Positions 17,301 to 25,698 of a stretch of 64,000 nt of DNA are shown in pieces. The translations under genes were made by a program, and so were the position numbers. Below the pieces are notes generated by a model. The model was not told the origin of the DNA. It saw nothing but the letters and a program-made list of their open reading frames with translations, and did not search any database. The stretch is from positions 1-64,000 of the forward strand of contig JAFRYE010000049.1 in the NCBI GenBank assembly GCA_017441265.1. Direction: 5' to 3'. The number at the start of each line of letters is the position of its first letter. The stretch's first letter is position 1. This DNA comes from Lachnospiraceae bacterium. GTDB taxonomy: Bacteria > Bacillota > Clostridia > Lachnospirales > Lachnospiraceae.

Positions 17301-17939
17301 GTGCTCATGGGCGACACGACCATCGGGATCATCCGAAGGACCGTGTACCGCGAGGACAACGACGTCTGTGTGCTGGCGCTGCTACGGCAGTATGCGGCGC
17401 AGGACGAGTTCTCGAAGGAGGAGCAGGATTTTGCGGAGTATTGGCTGCTTCGCATGGAGGCGAAGGGAAAAGTGCTGCCGGAGTTTTTGAACTTCGGAAA
17501 GTATTTTACGCTGCCGGAGAGCCTTGAGGACAAATTCCTCATCGAGTACCGCACGAACCCGAAGCATCAGGTGACTCTCGACTATTCGTACCGCTCCGGC
17601 GGCAAGAAAGTCCGCAAGGGCTTCCCGATGCGCGACATCTGCTACGGGATCTTCGTCAAGGATCTGATCCTGTTCGACGGCGAGACCGTGGATTACGTCA
17701 TCAGCGACGAGTCCGAGAAGGAAGGCGACGAGCCTGTCATCACGGAGAAGGCGACGTTGACGGGCGGAAACAAGCCGATCGGCAATGCCGGAAGCCGTTT
17801 TGCGCAGATCAACGAGATCATCGGGGCGCAGCGGGAGAAGGACGCCGATAAGGCGATGAATCTGCTGAACCGCTACATCAAGAACGAATTTGCCATCTCA
17901 CAGCTGTTCCACAGCATGGACGAGGGGGCTTCGGAATAA
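14367..17939 (+). CDS. Giant DUF5717-like protein (1190 aa)
   Basis: I match this to the DUF5717 family from memory; its function is unknown. No signal peptide or membrane helix is visible, so it should be cytoplasmic. About the first 280 residues look all-beta, resembling two Ig/MSP-like modules (SKDRIVASVEVGRKMTGRVI, then MPVAISVARDSIEYTDV). From about 290 to 1080 the sequence is helical and solenoid-like, with repeated short amphipathic helices rich in Leu, Arg and Tyr. A beta-containing C-terminal part of about 110 residues includes VTLDYSYRSGGKK. The GTG start at 14367 has GGGAGGA upstream. It lies between the anchored protein and a BI-1-like gene and close to an Hsp70-fold gene, with gaps of 20-40 bases. 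Confidence 0.85.
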   Translation: MKEKIAGIARGRIEYELPRISLSKDRIVASVEVGRKMTGRVIISNDAEKTMKGLVCSDNRAVEPVTNQFVGVSNSIEYVIHAESMVNTTSFEGALTFITDCGEVELPYHVDVTAPTLSLGSEKAANPEQFAALAKRLRKEALKMFQDASFRPFLQFHEPQSLFLYDFLRKSESTERAMEEFLVATGRKMPVAISVARDSIEYTDVRETAFSDRLTLSMDNPGYVNIHVSSSAEFLLVELGEVSPEQFSGGTYDIRYVVIPEKMSAGNNYAELRIEAQNQTILVPVLCRRVSERTQEDIRQRSRDRIRAELMANALSYRMNEIPVGRYVSEAESLLAQLREETGEVSTEAKLYRIHLDRLSGKESPANAKLREIKPDEIAKASPDAKAAYVYLRAERSASDRVTALEQLYGICNDASHKVIPALLLMQLDDRYQRNRKLRLDELRGIYDNGNPSPLLYLEAAIALNEEPQLLHEIGEFELQTVAFAVRHRFARKELALQFSVLAESVREFRQLYYTVLQGIYDRFQLREALTAMCTMLIRGHCRDPKYAVWFARGVEAELRVAELYEYYIYTGTSDVEETLDDNVFTYFSYNSKLNDRKLSFLYANIVRHRESKPAIYETFRTKIREYTMERLKEARNDDFLTILYNDCLTDPEYRDRILEKLEKIAFRVEIECNVPNIHYVCIAHPELEEESVVALTNGHAQVDIYTDDAVVAFMDGNRDRYLSGIPYKKRRLMYADDLYGEVCDAYPDASRQILLNLVTKVQNSGRFDAPAIELRRKACRVLELREEFRDEVLRTLALYYYDNLRDEALEGLLGRVNLSAVPAKQRGRMIGLLILRGQTAQVMSLLDRYGCEYVDIRHLEQFCMDLPKEAVEEASPILTDVMYYLFCQGRRTERVLDYLVRHLQARTQVLYHLWQEADAAGMRADSLEERLIAQILFTESYLPYGDDLIRSYDKPGSDRNLIRAYVTYMAYKYLTADVLMGDTTIGIIRRTVYREDNDVCVLALLRQYAAQDEFSKEEQDFAEYWLLRMEAKGKVLPEFLNFGKYFTLPESLEDKFLIEYRTNPKHQVTLDYSYRSGGKKVRKGFPMRDICYGIFVKDLILFDGETVDYVISDESEKEGDEPVITEKATLTGGNKPIGNAGSRFAQINEIIGAQREKDADKAMNLLNRYIKNEFAISQLFHSMDEGASE

Positions 17940-17959
17940 CGTAAAGGGAGGAGAATACT

Positions 17960-18721
17960 ATGTCAGAGTATGTGGAAAATGACAAGACAAAATCGGAGGC
18001 GGAGGCCCGCCGGGATTTTGCGACGTCGGCAGTGACGGCAACGTCCCTCATGCAGCACGCTGCGTTTGATCAGCAGCAGGGCTACGCCTACAATGCCGAC
18101 GAGATTTCGGAAAATACCTACAATACCATCATCGGGGCTGTGATCCTCTACGGTTTTGTCGTGACTGCGCTGATCGCATTCTTAGTGCCGTTGGAGATTA
18201 CCGCGAGCTACTATCCTGTCGTGGTGATCGGGTATTTCATCTGCGTTGCCGTCGGAATGGCAATGTGCAGAAAGTCGGAGAATCCGAAGATCGATTTCAT
18301 CGGTTATAACCTGATCGTGGTGCCCATGGCGGTCGTCATCGGACCGGCGTTGGCAGCGGTGGGATTTGCGACGGTTCGCTACGCATTTTTCGTCATGGCG
18401 CTGGTTGCGCTTCTCATGGTCGGCCTTTCCAAGCTGTATCCGCAGGTGTTCCTGTCCATGGGACGGTTGTTGTTTGCGTCGCTCGGCATCGGGCTTCTCA
18501 CCGAGGTGATCATGTGGTGCTTCAGCCTGTCGAGCGGTATCTTCGACTTCGTGTTCATCGCAATCTTCTGCGGTTACATCGGATATGACTGGGCTGTCGC
18601 GCAGAAACGTCCGAAGACGGTGGATGCGGCGATCGACAGCGCGTGCATGATCTATGTGGATCTGATCAACCTGCTGATCCGCATCATACGTATCATGGCG
18701 AGCTCCAAGAACAAGAATTGA
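17960..18721 (+). CDS. Bax inhibitor-1/YccA-like membrane protein
   Basis: The product has 253 residues. A hydrophilic N-terminus of about 55 residues is followed by about seven membrane segments, and the C-terminus carries the AIDSACMIYVDLINLLIRII pattern that resembles the BI-1/YccA signature (Y-x-D-x-I-N before the last helix). BI-1 proteins are pH-sensitive calcium leak channels or protease-associated membrane proteins; the role here is unknown. An AGGGAGGAG ribosome site precedes the ATG. Its placement inside the DUF5717/DUF5716 cluster suggests that it serves as the membrane component of that system. Confidence 0.75.
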   Translation: MSEYVENDKTKSEAEARRDFATSAVTATSLMQHAAFDQQQGYAYNADEISENTYNTIIGAVILYGFVVTALIAFLVPLEITASYYPVVVIGYFICVAVGMAMCRKSENPKIDFIGYNLIVVPMAVVIGPALAAVGFATVRYAFFVMALVALLMVGLSKLYPQVFLSMGRLLFASLGIGLLTEVIMWCFSLSSGIFDFVFIAIFCGYIGYDWAVAQKRPKTVDAAIDSACMIYVDLINLLIRIIRIMASSKNKN

Positions 18722-18759
18722 TACGGGCGACAGAATCGTAAGGTCGAAGGAGACATCGA

Positions 18760-20013
18760 ATGGATCCCAGAGCTATCATCATCGGCTATGACCTCGGCGT
18801 TGAGATGACGCAGATCGCGGTCGGCCGGGCGGCGGAAGAGCCGGAGAGCATCAGTATCACGAGTAGTGGGAATACGGTGATTCCCACTGTTCTTTGCGTG
18901 CGAAGCGACTCCAAAGACTGGCTGTTCGGCGAGGAGGCGATGCGGTTTAACAACCGGGGCGCGGGATACTATGTCGACGATCTGGTCAACAAGGTGATCC
19001 GGGGCGAGAGTGAAGTCATCTACGAGATTGAGTACCAAGCTGCGGAGCTGTTGACACGGTTTGTTCGCAAGACGCTCTCCACCGTCCGTCAGAAATATGT
19101 CAACGACACCATCGTCAAAGTCGTCGTGACGATGAGAACCCTGCATCCTCAGGTTGTGGAGGCGGTGCTCCGCGCTATCGAGGAGACTGGAATCGGTCGC
19201 GACAAGGCGGAGTTCCAGACGTACGTCATGAGTTTCATGTACTACTCCGTCTGCCAGCGCAAGGAATACCGCGTCAACGACGTGAGCCTGTTTGATTACA
19301 ATGAGAACGGTCTGTTCTATTACCAGATGTCCACGAGCCGCAAGGGCAGCCCCACGGCGGTGACGACGTTCACGGCGGATCTGAGTGATCTGATGGACGC
19401 CGCGATGTTGGACAACATGCAGGAGAGCCGTCTGCAGTACAGCTTCCGCCTCGTGCGGGACAAGGTGATCCAGCGGCAGATCATCTCCACCATCTACGTG
19501 ACCGGCAAAGGCTTTGAGGGCACGTGGCCGGATGAGATCCTGCGGTCGATGGCGACGGGACGGCATGTCTTCAAGGGCATGAACATCTACGCCAAAGGCG
19601 CCGCGTACTGCGCGCAGCACAGGGACGACGAATATTATGCGGACTATCTGTTCCTCACGGAGGACATGGTCCGCTCGACGATCTCCATCCGCATGTTCAA
19701 GGATAACCGGGTCGCCGACTATCCGCTGATCCGCGCCGGGGAGCGCTGGAAGGACGCGAAGGCGACCACCGTCGGCATCCTCGACGACACCGACGAGATT
19801 TATCTCACGATCGCCAATGCGGTTCGGAAAGATACCAAATATTCCATCATGAACTTAAAGAACCTTCACCGCCGCGAGAACAAGACAACCCGCGTTTCGG
19901 TCAAGGTGACATTCTTAGACCGGGAGACGGCGGTATGCACGGTTACGGATCTCGGGTTCGGACAATTCTTCCCCTGCAGCTACCGCGTGTGGGAGAAGAT
20001 CATTCCGCTTTGA
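18760..20013 (+). CDS. Hsp70/actin-fold protein, DUF5716-like
   Basis: The product has 417 residues. The start IIIGYDLGVEMTQIAVG mirrors the phosphate-1 loop of Hsp70/actin ATPases (DLG with following polar residues), and NTVIPTVLCV resembles the early DnaK strand. A later stretch with ISTIYVTGKGFEG may be the adenosine/phosphate-2 region. I match it to DUF5716 from memory. No DnaK substrate-binding domain is present; the C-terminal 100 residues instead form a beta-rich domain. A GAAGGAGA ribosome site precedes the ATG. It probably binds ATP and acts as a switch or chaperone with the giant protein encoded two genes upstream. A motif inverted repeat lies 5 bases after its stop. Confidence 0.75.
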   Translation: MDPRAIIIGYDLGVEMTQIAVGRAAEEPESISITSSGNTVIPTVLCVRSDSKDWLFGEEAMRFNNRGAGYYVDDLVNKVIRGESEVIYEIEYQAAELLTRFVRKTLSTVRQKYVNDTIVKVVVTMRTLHPQVVEAVLRAIEETGIGRDKAEFQTYVMSFMYYSVCQRKEYRVNDVSLFDYNENGLFYYQMSTSRKGSPTAVTTFTADLSDLMDAAMLDNMQESRLQYSFRLVRDKVIQRQIISTIYVTGKGFEGTWPDEILRSMATGRHVFKGMNIYAKGAAYCAQHRDDEYYADYLFLTEDMVRSTISIRMFKDNRVADYPLIRAGERWKDAKATTVGILDDTDEIYLTIANAVRKDTKYSIMNLKNLHRRENKTTRVSVKVTFLDRETAVCTVTDLGFGQFFPCSYRVWEKIIPL

Positions 20014-20018
20014 TACAT

Positions 20019-20037
20019 CATTTTCCGACGGAAAATG
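20019..20037. repeat. Inverted pair of the CATTTTCCG motif
   Basis: CATTTTCCGACGGAAAATG is a near-perfect palindrome made of two head-to-head copies of the recurrent 9-mer, 5 bases after the DUF5716-like stop codon. It can form an 8-base-pair stem with a 3-base loop but has no U-run, so read-through to the next gene is likely. Confidence 0.7.
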
Positions 20038-20073
20038 AGGCGGAACGATATTTAAGCATCTATCGGAGGAACT

Positions 20074-20910
20074 ATGGGGCGACTGATTTACTGCATCGGT
20101 GACAAGGCGAAGATCCCGTTTTATTTTCAATCGACGGGCGTTTGCGTGTACACGATGGAGGAATTGTGCTACTACCTGTATCACAATGTCGAGACAATGG
20201 AGGAGGACATTTCGGAGAGCCAGCTGGTGCCGTGGATCCGCATGGAGTTGAACATGCCGGAGCGCGCGGATTTCCTGGCTACTTTGATGGAGCGCAAATC
20301 CGGGATCAAGGACATGGTCGTTTCCATCTTCTGCAGTACGGACTACTACAGTCAGGACGAGATCAACGCCCTGATCGAGAAGATCGACAAATACATCGAA
20401 CTCCTGCCGATCGAGCGCAAGAAGCGCCATGCGACGGCCATCCTTAAGTACGGGAAACGCCGTGAAGCGCTGCTGGAGTATCAGACCATCCTGGATGACC
20501 GTGATTTTTCGCAGCTGTCCGAGGAGGAACAGGGGACGACGTACCACAACCTTGCGGTATTGATGGCGCAGAACGGACAATTTCGGAGCGCCGCAAGGTA
20601 TTTTCAGACGGCGTACCAAAAGAGCGGAGACCGCGAGAGCCTGTGCCAGTACCTTTACGCACTGAAGCTCGGCGGAAAAGAGGAAGAATTTGAGCGTGAG
20701 CTCACGGTGTACAGCGACGACACGGATGTGGTCCGCCGCATTGAGAATCAGTTTTATTTTCTGGAGGAGAACCGCGAGTACTCCCCGGATTATGTGAATT
20801 ATCTGCACCTGATGGAGCTTAAAGAGAGCGGCGAGACCGGCGAGGAAGCCTTCTGGTGGCTGTTCAATGAGACTGTCGAGCGCTTGAAAGAAAGTTACCG
20901 CGATCGTTGA
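20074..20910 (+). CDS. TPR-like protein of the same cluster
   Basis: The product has 278 residues and is soluble. The N-terminal 60 residues (MGRLIYCIGDKAKIPFYF, then a Glu-rich helix) precede helical repeats; ATAILKYGKRREALLEYQTIL, YHNLAVLMAQNGQFRSAARYFQTAY and the following helix fit tetratricopeptide repeats with the expected small and aromatic positions. TPRs mediate protein-protein contacts. Position immediately after the Hsp70-fold gene suggests a co-chaperone-like or scaffold role, which is inference. An AGGAGG-type site precedes the ATG. Confidence 0.75.
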   Translation: MGRLIYCIGDKAKIPFYFQSTGVCVYTMEELCYYLYHNVETMEEDISESQLVPWIRMELNMPERADFLATLMERKSGIKDMVVSIFCSTDYYSQDEINALIEKIDKYIELLPIERKKRHATAILKYGKRREALLEYQTILDDRDFSQLSEEEQGTTYHNLAVLMAQNGQFRSAARYFQTAYQKSGDRESLCQYLYALKLGGKEEEFERELTVYSDDTDVVRRIENQFYFLEENREYSPDYVNYLHLMELKESGETGEEAFWWLFNETVERLKESYRDR

Positions 20911-20929
20911 CGCGGGGGAGGAACGGATT

Positions 20930-21415
20930 TTGACAAATGGCGAGATTTTACGGCGATACGGGGGAGACATCTTAGATTCGCCGGGTATGCAGAGGGAGAA
21001 GACGCTGATCCAGCACGGGGACATGAGCGTGTATGACCACTCGATCTTTGTGGCGGAGCGGTGTGTGGCGCTGGCCAGGGTGTGGCCGGGGCGCGTCGAT
21101 CTGCGGCGCCTTGTCCGCGGCGCGCTGCTGCACGATTATTTTCTTTACGACTGGCATGAGGATGACGACAGCCATCGGCTGCACGGGTTCACGCATGCGG
21201 GTCGTGCGCTTCGCAACGCGAAGCGGGATTTCGAGATCACCGAGATTGAGGAGGATATGATCGGCTGTCATATGTTCCCTCTCAATCTTCGCTTTCCGAG
21301 GACGACGGAAGGACGCATTCTGTGTTTCGTCGACAAGGTTTGCGCAACATATGAGACTGCACGGGGCATTGCCATCTCCGTGAGAAAGAGAGTGCGCAGC
21401 CGTGGAATGGTTTGA
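20930..21415 (+). CDS. HD-domain phosphohydrolase
   Basis: The product has 161 residues. The HD signature is visible: His in YDHSIFVAERCVALA, the His-Asp pair in RGALLHDYFLYDWH, a further His in GFTHAGRALR, and Asp in VDKVCATYE. HD hydrolases cleave phosphate esters, often of nucleotides, in a metal-dependent way; the substrate here is unknown. The start is a TTG at 20930, the only sensible start 7 bases after GGGGGAGGAA. The end overlaps the next gene by 14 bases, so the two are coupled. Confidence 0.8.
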   Translation: MTNGEILRRYGGDILDSPGMQREKTLIQHGDMSVYDHSIFVAERCVALARVWPGRVDLRRLVRGALLHDYFLYDWHEDDDSHRLHGFTHAGRALRNAKRDFEITEIEEDMIGCHMFPLNLRFPRTTEGRILCFVDKVCATYETARGIAISVRKRVRSRGMV

Positions 21416-22295
21416 AAATGTGTTCCTGTCATTTTTCATATACAGCTTCATCGGCTGGATATGGGAGAGCTTTTTCTATTCGCTCTGGGACAAACACAAA
21501 CTGGTCAACCGCGGATTTATGTTCGGACCGTACATTCCGATCTACGGTGTCGGCGCGTTGATCGATCTGGTGTTCCTGGGCGGCATCAAGAACATGATCC
21601 TGCTCTTCTTTGTGAGCGGCATCGTGTGCTGCGCGGTGGAGTATCTGACGGGCTATGTGATGGAGAAACTGTTTCACGCCCGCTGGTGGGACTACACCGA
21701 CATGCTGTGGCACTTAAACGGCCGCATCTGTATCGAAGGATTTTTCGCATTCGGACTTCTGTCCGTTGCGCTGGTCGGCTGGATCCATCCGTTCACGACC
21801 GGGGTCCTCGACATGATCCCCGCAATCCCGAAACTGATCGCGACGATCGCGACGGTCACGCTGTTCGCGACGGATCTGATCATCAGTGTGAAGCATGCGG
21901 CGGACTTCGACAAGAAGATCCGCAAGATCGCGGAGTCGCTCGGGAAGCTCAAAGACCGCATGGCGGCATTGTACGACACGGTTGTGGTGGAAACGTTCTT
22001 CCGCAAGGTGATCGAGCATTTGACCGATCAGCAGAAGCGACTTGTCTACGCATTCCCGAAGATGCGTTCCGTCAGCTACCCCGGTGTCGTCCGGGCTATC
22101 CGGCGTGCACTGCCCGGCGGCACGGGAACGTTCTTCCGGCGCCGGAAACACGGCAGAGCGGACGACGAGATCTCGGAGGATATCACGGCTGCACCGGCCG
22201 CCGAGATGACCGAAGAGGAACTGGCTGCGGCGGAGAAAGCCATCGCGGAGCTGGCTGCGGAGCACGAACGCGAACAGCAGCAATCCGCACGATAA
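21402..22295 (+). CDS. CmpB-like putative ABC transporter permease
   Basis: The product has 297 residues. The N-terminal 180 residues have about five membrane segments and contain FIYSFIGWIWESFFYSL, LVNRGFMFGPYIPIYG and WWDYTDMLWHLNGRICIEG, which match the ABC_trans_CmpB (PF06541-type) family of Firmicutes. The rest is a cytoplasmic helical tail of about 110 residues rich in Lys, Arg and Glu. The biochemical role of this family is not established despite its name. The GTG start overlaps the HD-domain gene. A hairpin follows 20 bases after the stop. Confidence 0.8.
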   Translation: MEWFENVFLSFFIYSFIGWIWESFFYSLWDKHKLVNRGFMFGPYIPIYGVGALIDLVFLGGIKNMILLFFVSGIVCCAVEYLTGYVMEKLFHARWWDYTDMLWHLNGRICIEGFFAFGLLSVALVGWIHPFTTGVLDMIPAIPKLIATIATVTLFATDLIISVKHAADFDKKIRKIAESLGKLKDRMAALYDTVVVETFFRKVIEHLTDQQKRLVYAFPKMRSVSYPGVVRAIRRALPGGTGTFFRRRKHGRADDEISEDITAAPAAEMTEEELAAAEKAIAELAAEHEREQQQSAR

Positions 22296-22314
22296 ACCTC
22301 ACAGCACGAAAAAT

Positions 22315-22346
22315 ACGCCCGGAAGCGGTCAGCTCCCGGGCGTTTA
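22315..22346 (+). terminator. Terminator after the CmpB-like gene
   Basis: ACGCCCGG at 22315 pairs with CCGGGCGT ending at 22343, with a loop of about 12 bases and a short TTTA tail. Together with the T-box and promoter below it accounts for the 500-base gap before valS. Confidence 0.6.
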
Positions 22347-22435
22347 CGGTTCCCGGGGTATCAGCGGAACGTATTCCGGTCGGTCGGAGTATGCTGCGTC
22401 CGATAGCCGGGGTTGGTATCCGGGGGACGCGTGGC

Positions 22436-22455
22436 CGGAAAATGCTCATTTTCCG
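22436..22455. repeat. Inverted pair of the CGGAAAATG motif
   Basis: CGGAAAATGCTCATTTTCCG is two opposed copies of the recurrent 9-mer separated by CT, ending one base before the -35 element of the valS promoter. It is the second such pair in the window. Confidence 0.7.
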
Positions 22456-22456
22456 C

Positions 22457-22485
22457 TTGACAAAGCCCGCGCCCTGCGGTAAAGT
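22457..22485 (+). promoter_or_regulatory. valS: Sigma-A-type promoter of valS
   Basis: TTGACA at 22457 and TAAAGT at 22480 with 17 bases between. Transcription would start near 22492 and produce the T-box leader. Confidence 0.75.
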
Positions 22486-22494
22486 AAGCACATA

Positions 22495-22757
22495 TTCATA
22501 ACACAAAGGCACAGAAGAAGAGGAGTACGTTTCTACCGACCGCCAGAGAGACTGATTCACGGCTGCAAGATCAGTTCGGAGACGGGGATGCGGAAGTAGC
22601 TTCGGAGCCGAGATTTTGAAACCCGCGCGGGAGTAGAGGTCTCCGGGTAATCCCGTTACCGATGAGTCGCTTGTTGGAGCGGCGTAAAGAGGCAGCGCAT
22701 GCTGCGAAATAAGGTGGTACCACGAACAGCCCCTCGTCCTTATACGGCGAGGGGCTT
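22495..22757 (+). ncRNA. T-box leader of valS
   Basis: T-box leaders sense uncharged tRNA and switch between terminator and antiterminator. The invariant T-box sequence is at 22713-22724 (GGTGGTACCACG), pairing with the tRNA acceptor end. It is followed by the terminator AGCCCCTCG...CGAGGGGCT and TTT up to 22757. Upstream, the AGAGAG and GGAG elements of Stem I are readable. A GTA at 22596-22598, before CTTCGGAG, is a candidate valine specifier, which fits the downstream valS gene; I could not fold Stem I fully, so that codon is tentative. Confidence 0.9.
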
Positions 22758-22798
22758 TACTGTTATCCGGGGTATCCCCCGAACGAAAGGAGCAACAC

Positions 22799-25459
22799 AT
22801 GAAGGAACTGGCTAAGACCTACAATCCGAAAGAGATTGAAGACCGCCTGTATCAGATGTGGCAGGACAAGAAGTATTTTCATGCGGAAGTACGGCCCGAG
22901 AAGAAGCCGTACACGATCGTGATCCCGCCGCCGAACATCACCGGACAGCTGCACATGGGTCATGCACTCGACAATACGCTGCAGGACATTTTGATCCGCT
23001 TTAAGCGCATGCAGGGCTATGAGGCTCTCTGGCTTCCCGGCACCGACCATGCGTCCATCGCCACCGAGGCGAAGATCGTTGAGGCCATGGCGAAGTAAGG
23101 CATCACGAAGGAGTACCTCGGACGTGAGGGATTCCTTGAGAGAGCGTGGGAGTGGAAGCGCCAGTACGGCGGCCGCATCATTTCCCAGCTGAAGAAAATG
23201 GGCTCGTCCTGCGACTGGGACCGCGAGCGTTTCACGATGGACGAGGGCTGCAACAAGGCCGTTAAGGAAGTGTTCGTAAACCTCTACAACAAGGGGCTCA
23301 TTTACCGCGGAAACCGTATCATCAACTGGTGCCCTCACTGCTTGACGACGATCTCCGACGCGGAGGTTAACTACGAGGATCAGGCAGGCCATTTCTGGCA
23401 TCTGCGCTATCCCTACACGGACGGCAGCGGCTATATCGAGATGGCGACGACCCGTCCCGAGACGATGCTCGGCGATACTGCAGTTGCGGTTAACCCCAAC
23501 GATGACCGTTACAAGCACCTGATCGGCAAGACCGTTACGTTGCCGCTCGTAGGCCGCGAGATCCCGGTGATCGGCGATGAGTACGTTGACATGGAATTCG
23601 GTACCGGCGTAGTTAAGATTACACCGGCGCACGACCCGAACGACTTTGAGGTAGGTCTCCGCCACAACCTCGCGGTGATCAATGTTCTGACTCCCGACGC
23701 GAAGATCACGGATGACTATCCGAAGTACGCCGGCATGGACCGCTACGAGGCCCGCAAGGCGATCGTAAAGGATCTGCAGGAGTGCGGCGCCCTCACGGAG
23801 ATTGAGGATCACGCCCACAATGTAGGCACCTGCTACCGCTGCGGCACCACCATCGAACCTCGCGTTTCGATGCAGTGGTTCGTCAAGATGAAGCCGCTGG
23901 CAGGCCCCGCGATCGACGCCGTAAAGCAGGACAAGACGCAGTTTGTTCCGGAGCATTTTGAGAAGACCTATTTCCACTGGCTTGAGAATATCCGCGACTG
24001 GTGCATCAGCCGCCAGCTGTGGTGGGGTCACCGGATCCCGGCGTTCTACTGCGACGCGTGTGGCGAGACGGTGGTAACCAAGGACGATCAGGCAATCTGC
24101 CCGAAGTGCGGCAAGCCCATGCGCCAGGATCCCGACACTCTGGACACCTGGTTCAGCTCGGCACTGTGGCCGTTCTCGACGCTCGGCTGGCCCGAGAAGA
24201 CGCCGGAACTTGACTACTTCTACCCGACGAGCACGCTGGTTACCGGCTATGACATCATCCCGTTCTGGGTAATGCGAATGATGTTCTCCGGCATCGAGCA
24301 AATGGGTGACGTTCCGTTCAAGACGGTTCTCATCCACGGACTCGTTCGTGACTCCCAGGGTCGGAAAATGAGCAAGTCCCTCGGAAACGGTATCGATCCT
24401 CTCGAGGTGATCGACAAATACGGCGCGGATGCTTTGCGCTTTACTCTGGTTACGGGCAATGCGCCCGGCAACGACATGCGCTTCTACTGGGAGCGTGTGG
24501 AGGCAAGCCGTAACTTTGCCAACAAGGTTTGGAACGCGAGCCGCTTCATCATGATGAACCTCGAGCAGGTTGACATGAACGGCGATCTCGATATGAGCGC
24601 CCTTACGGACGCGGACCGCTGGATCATTTCCAAGTGCAACCAGCTGGTAGCCGATGTTACGGAAAATCTTGAGAACTTCGAGCTCGGTATCGCTGCGGGC
24701 AAGATTTACGACTTTATCTGGTCCGAGTTCTGCGACTGGTATATCGAGATGGTGAAGCCTCGTCTCTACGGTACGGAGCTGAAGACAAAGCAGGCTGCGA
24801 TGTTTACTTTGTGCATGGTTCTCACCACGTCCATGAAGCTGTTGCATCCGTTCATGCCGTTCATCACCGAGGAGATTTACCGCACCCTTGCCGACGCACA
24901 GGGACATCTCGATGACAACACCTCCATCATGATCTCCGAGTGGCCTGAGTTCATCAAGTCCTTCGTATGGAGCCGTGAGGAAGAGTCGGTTGAGCTGATC
25001 AAGAACGCCGTTACCGCGATGCGTGTACTCAGAAACGACATGAACGTTCCGCCGTCGCGCAAGGCGAAGGTGTTCGTTGTGTCCGATTCGGAGCATGTAA
25101 GAGGCATTTTCGAGGGAAGCAAGGACTTCTTTGCGGCACTCGGCAGTGCGAGCGAGGTTACGGTTCAGAGCGACAAGGCCGGCATCGATGACGACGCTGT
25201 GTCCGTAGTGGTTGCAGGCGCGACCATCTATATGCCGCTGTCGGATCTTGTGGACATCGCGAAGGAGATCGAGCGACTTCAGAAGGAGAAGGAGCGTCTC
25301 ACAGGCGAGCTTGCCCGCGTCAACGGCATGCTTGGCAACGAGCGTTTCGTATCCAAGGCACCCGAGGCGAAGATCGCCGAGGAGCGCGCGAAACTCGAGA
25401 AATACACCGCGATGATGAAGCAGGTTGAGGAGCAGCTGGCTCACCTTACAACACGATAA
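22799..25459 (+). CDS. valS: Valyl-tRNA synthetase, interrupted by one in-frame TAA
   Basis: ValRS attaches valine to tRNA-Val. Read through the stop, the frame gives about 886 residues, normal for the family. The HIGH motif appears as HMGH in [18 protein letters not shown], the KMSKS motif is exact in [14 protein letters not shown], the editing domain is intact, and a C-terminal coiled coil ([15 protein letters not shown]) is present. TAA at 23096-23098 interrupts the sequence after EAMAK; the following codons [20 protein letters not shown] continue ValRS homology in the same frame. The downstream part has no ribosome site of its own. As no frameshift or other lesion is present, this is either a sequencing error, a very recent mutation backed by another copy, or read-through. 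Confidence 0.9.
23096..23098 (+). other. valS: In-frame ochre codon inside valS
   Basis: TAA lies between AAG and GGC in the ValRS frame. ValRS relatives commonly have an acidic residue before this glycine (AKEG-like), so a single G-to-T change from GAA would produce it. Confidence 0.85.
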
Positions 25460-25485
25460 TTTTCGAAGTAAACCGAATAAACCCG

Positions 25486-25521
25486 CAGGGCCGGAGGAGC
25501 ACATCCTTCGGCCCTGTTTTT
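25486..25521 (+). terminator. Terminator of valS
   Basis: CAGGGCCG pairs with CGGCCCTG, with an inner GGA/TCC pair, followed by TTTTT. Confidence 0.85.
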
Positions 25522-25638
25522 GTCCGCGGGGGGCGTGGGTTCGTCATCGTAACAAACCCGTAACAGAACGCAACACAAATGTAAGAATTTATTCGGAAAA
25601 TGTAATACCTTTGTAACCAATTATTATCCGTACTGTGG

Positions 25639-25644
25639 TACAAT
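25639..25644 (+). promoter_or_regulatory. Extended -10 promoter for the lipoprotein array
   Basis: TGG-TACAAT forms an extended -10 site about 55 bases before the first lipoprotein. No good -35 is seen. The surrounding TGTGGTACAAT is identical to the -10 region of the promoter at 13706. Confidence 0.45.
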
Positions 25645-25698
25645 GAGCAAGGTAGCCGATAAGGGCCCGGAGGGCAGAGCGGCGAAAGGGGGGAAAAT

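Noticed and set aside
2920-23098. Altered genetic code with TAA read as an amino acid
   Set aside because: TAA is used as the normal stop of proC-neighbouring and ribosomal genes (rpmI, rplT) and groEL in this window, so a general reassignment is not possible. Isolated read-through or error is enough to explain the two cases.
22763-25504. Long open frame antisense to valS (over 900 codons)
   Set aside because: It mirrors the codon structure of valS on the other strand, has no ribosome site and no family motif. Similar antisense frames opposite aspS, groEL and the 13.5-15.6 kb region are rejected for the same reason.
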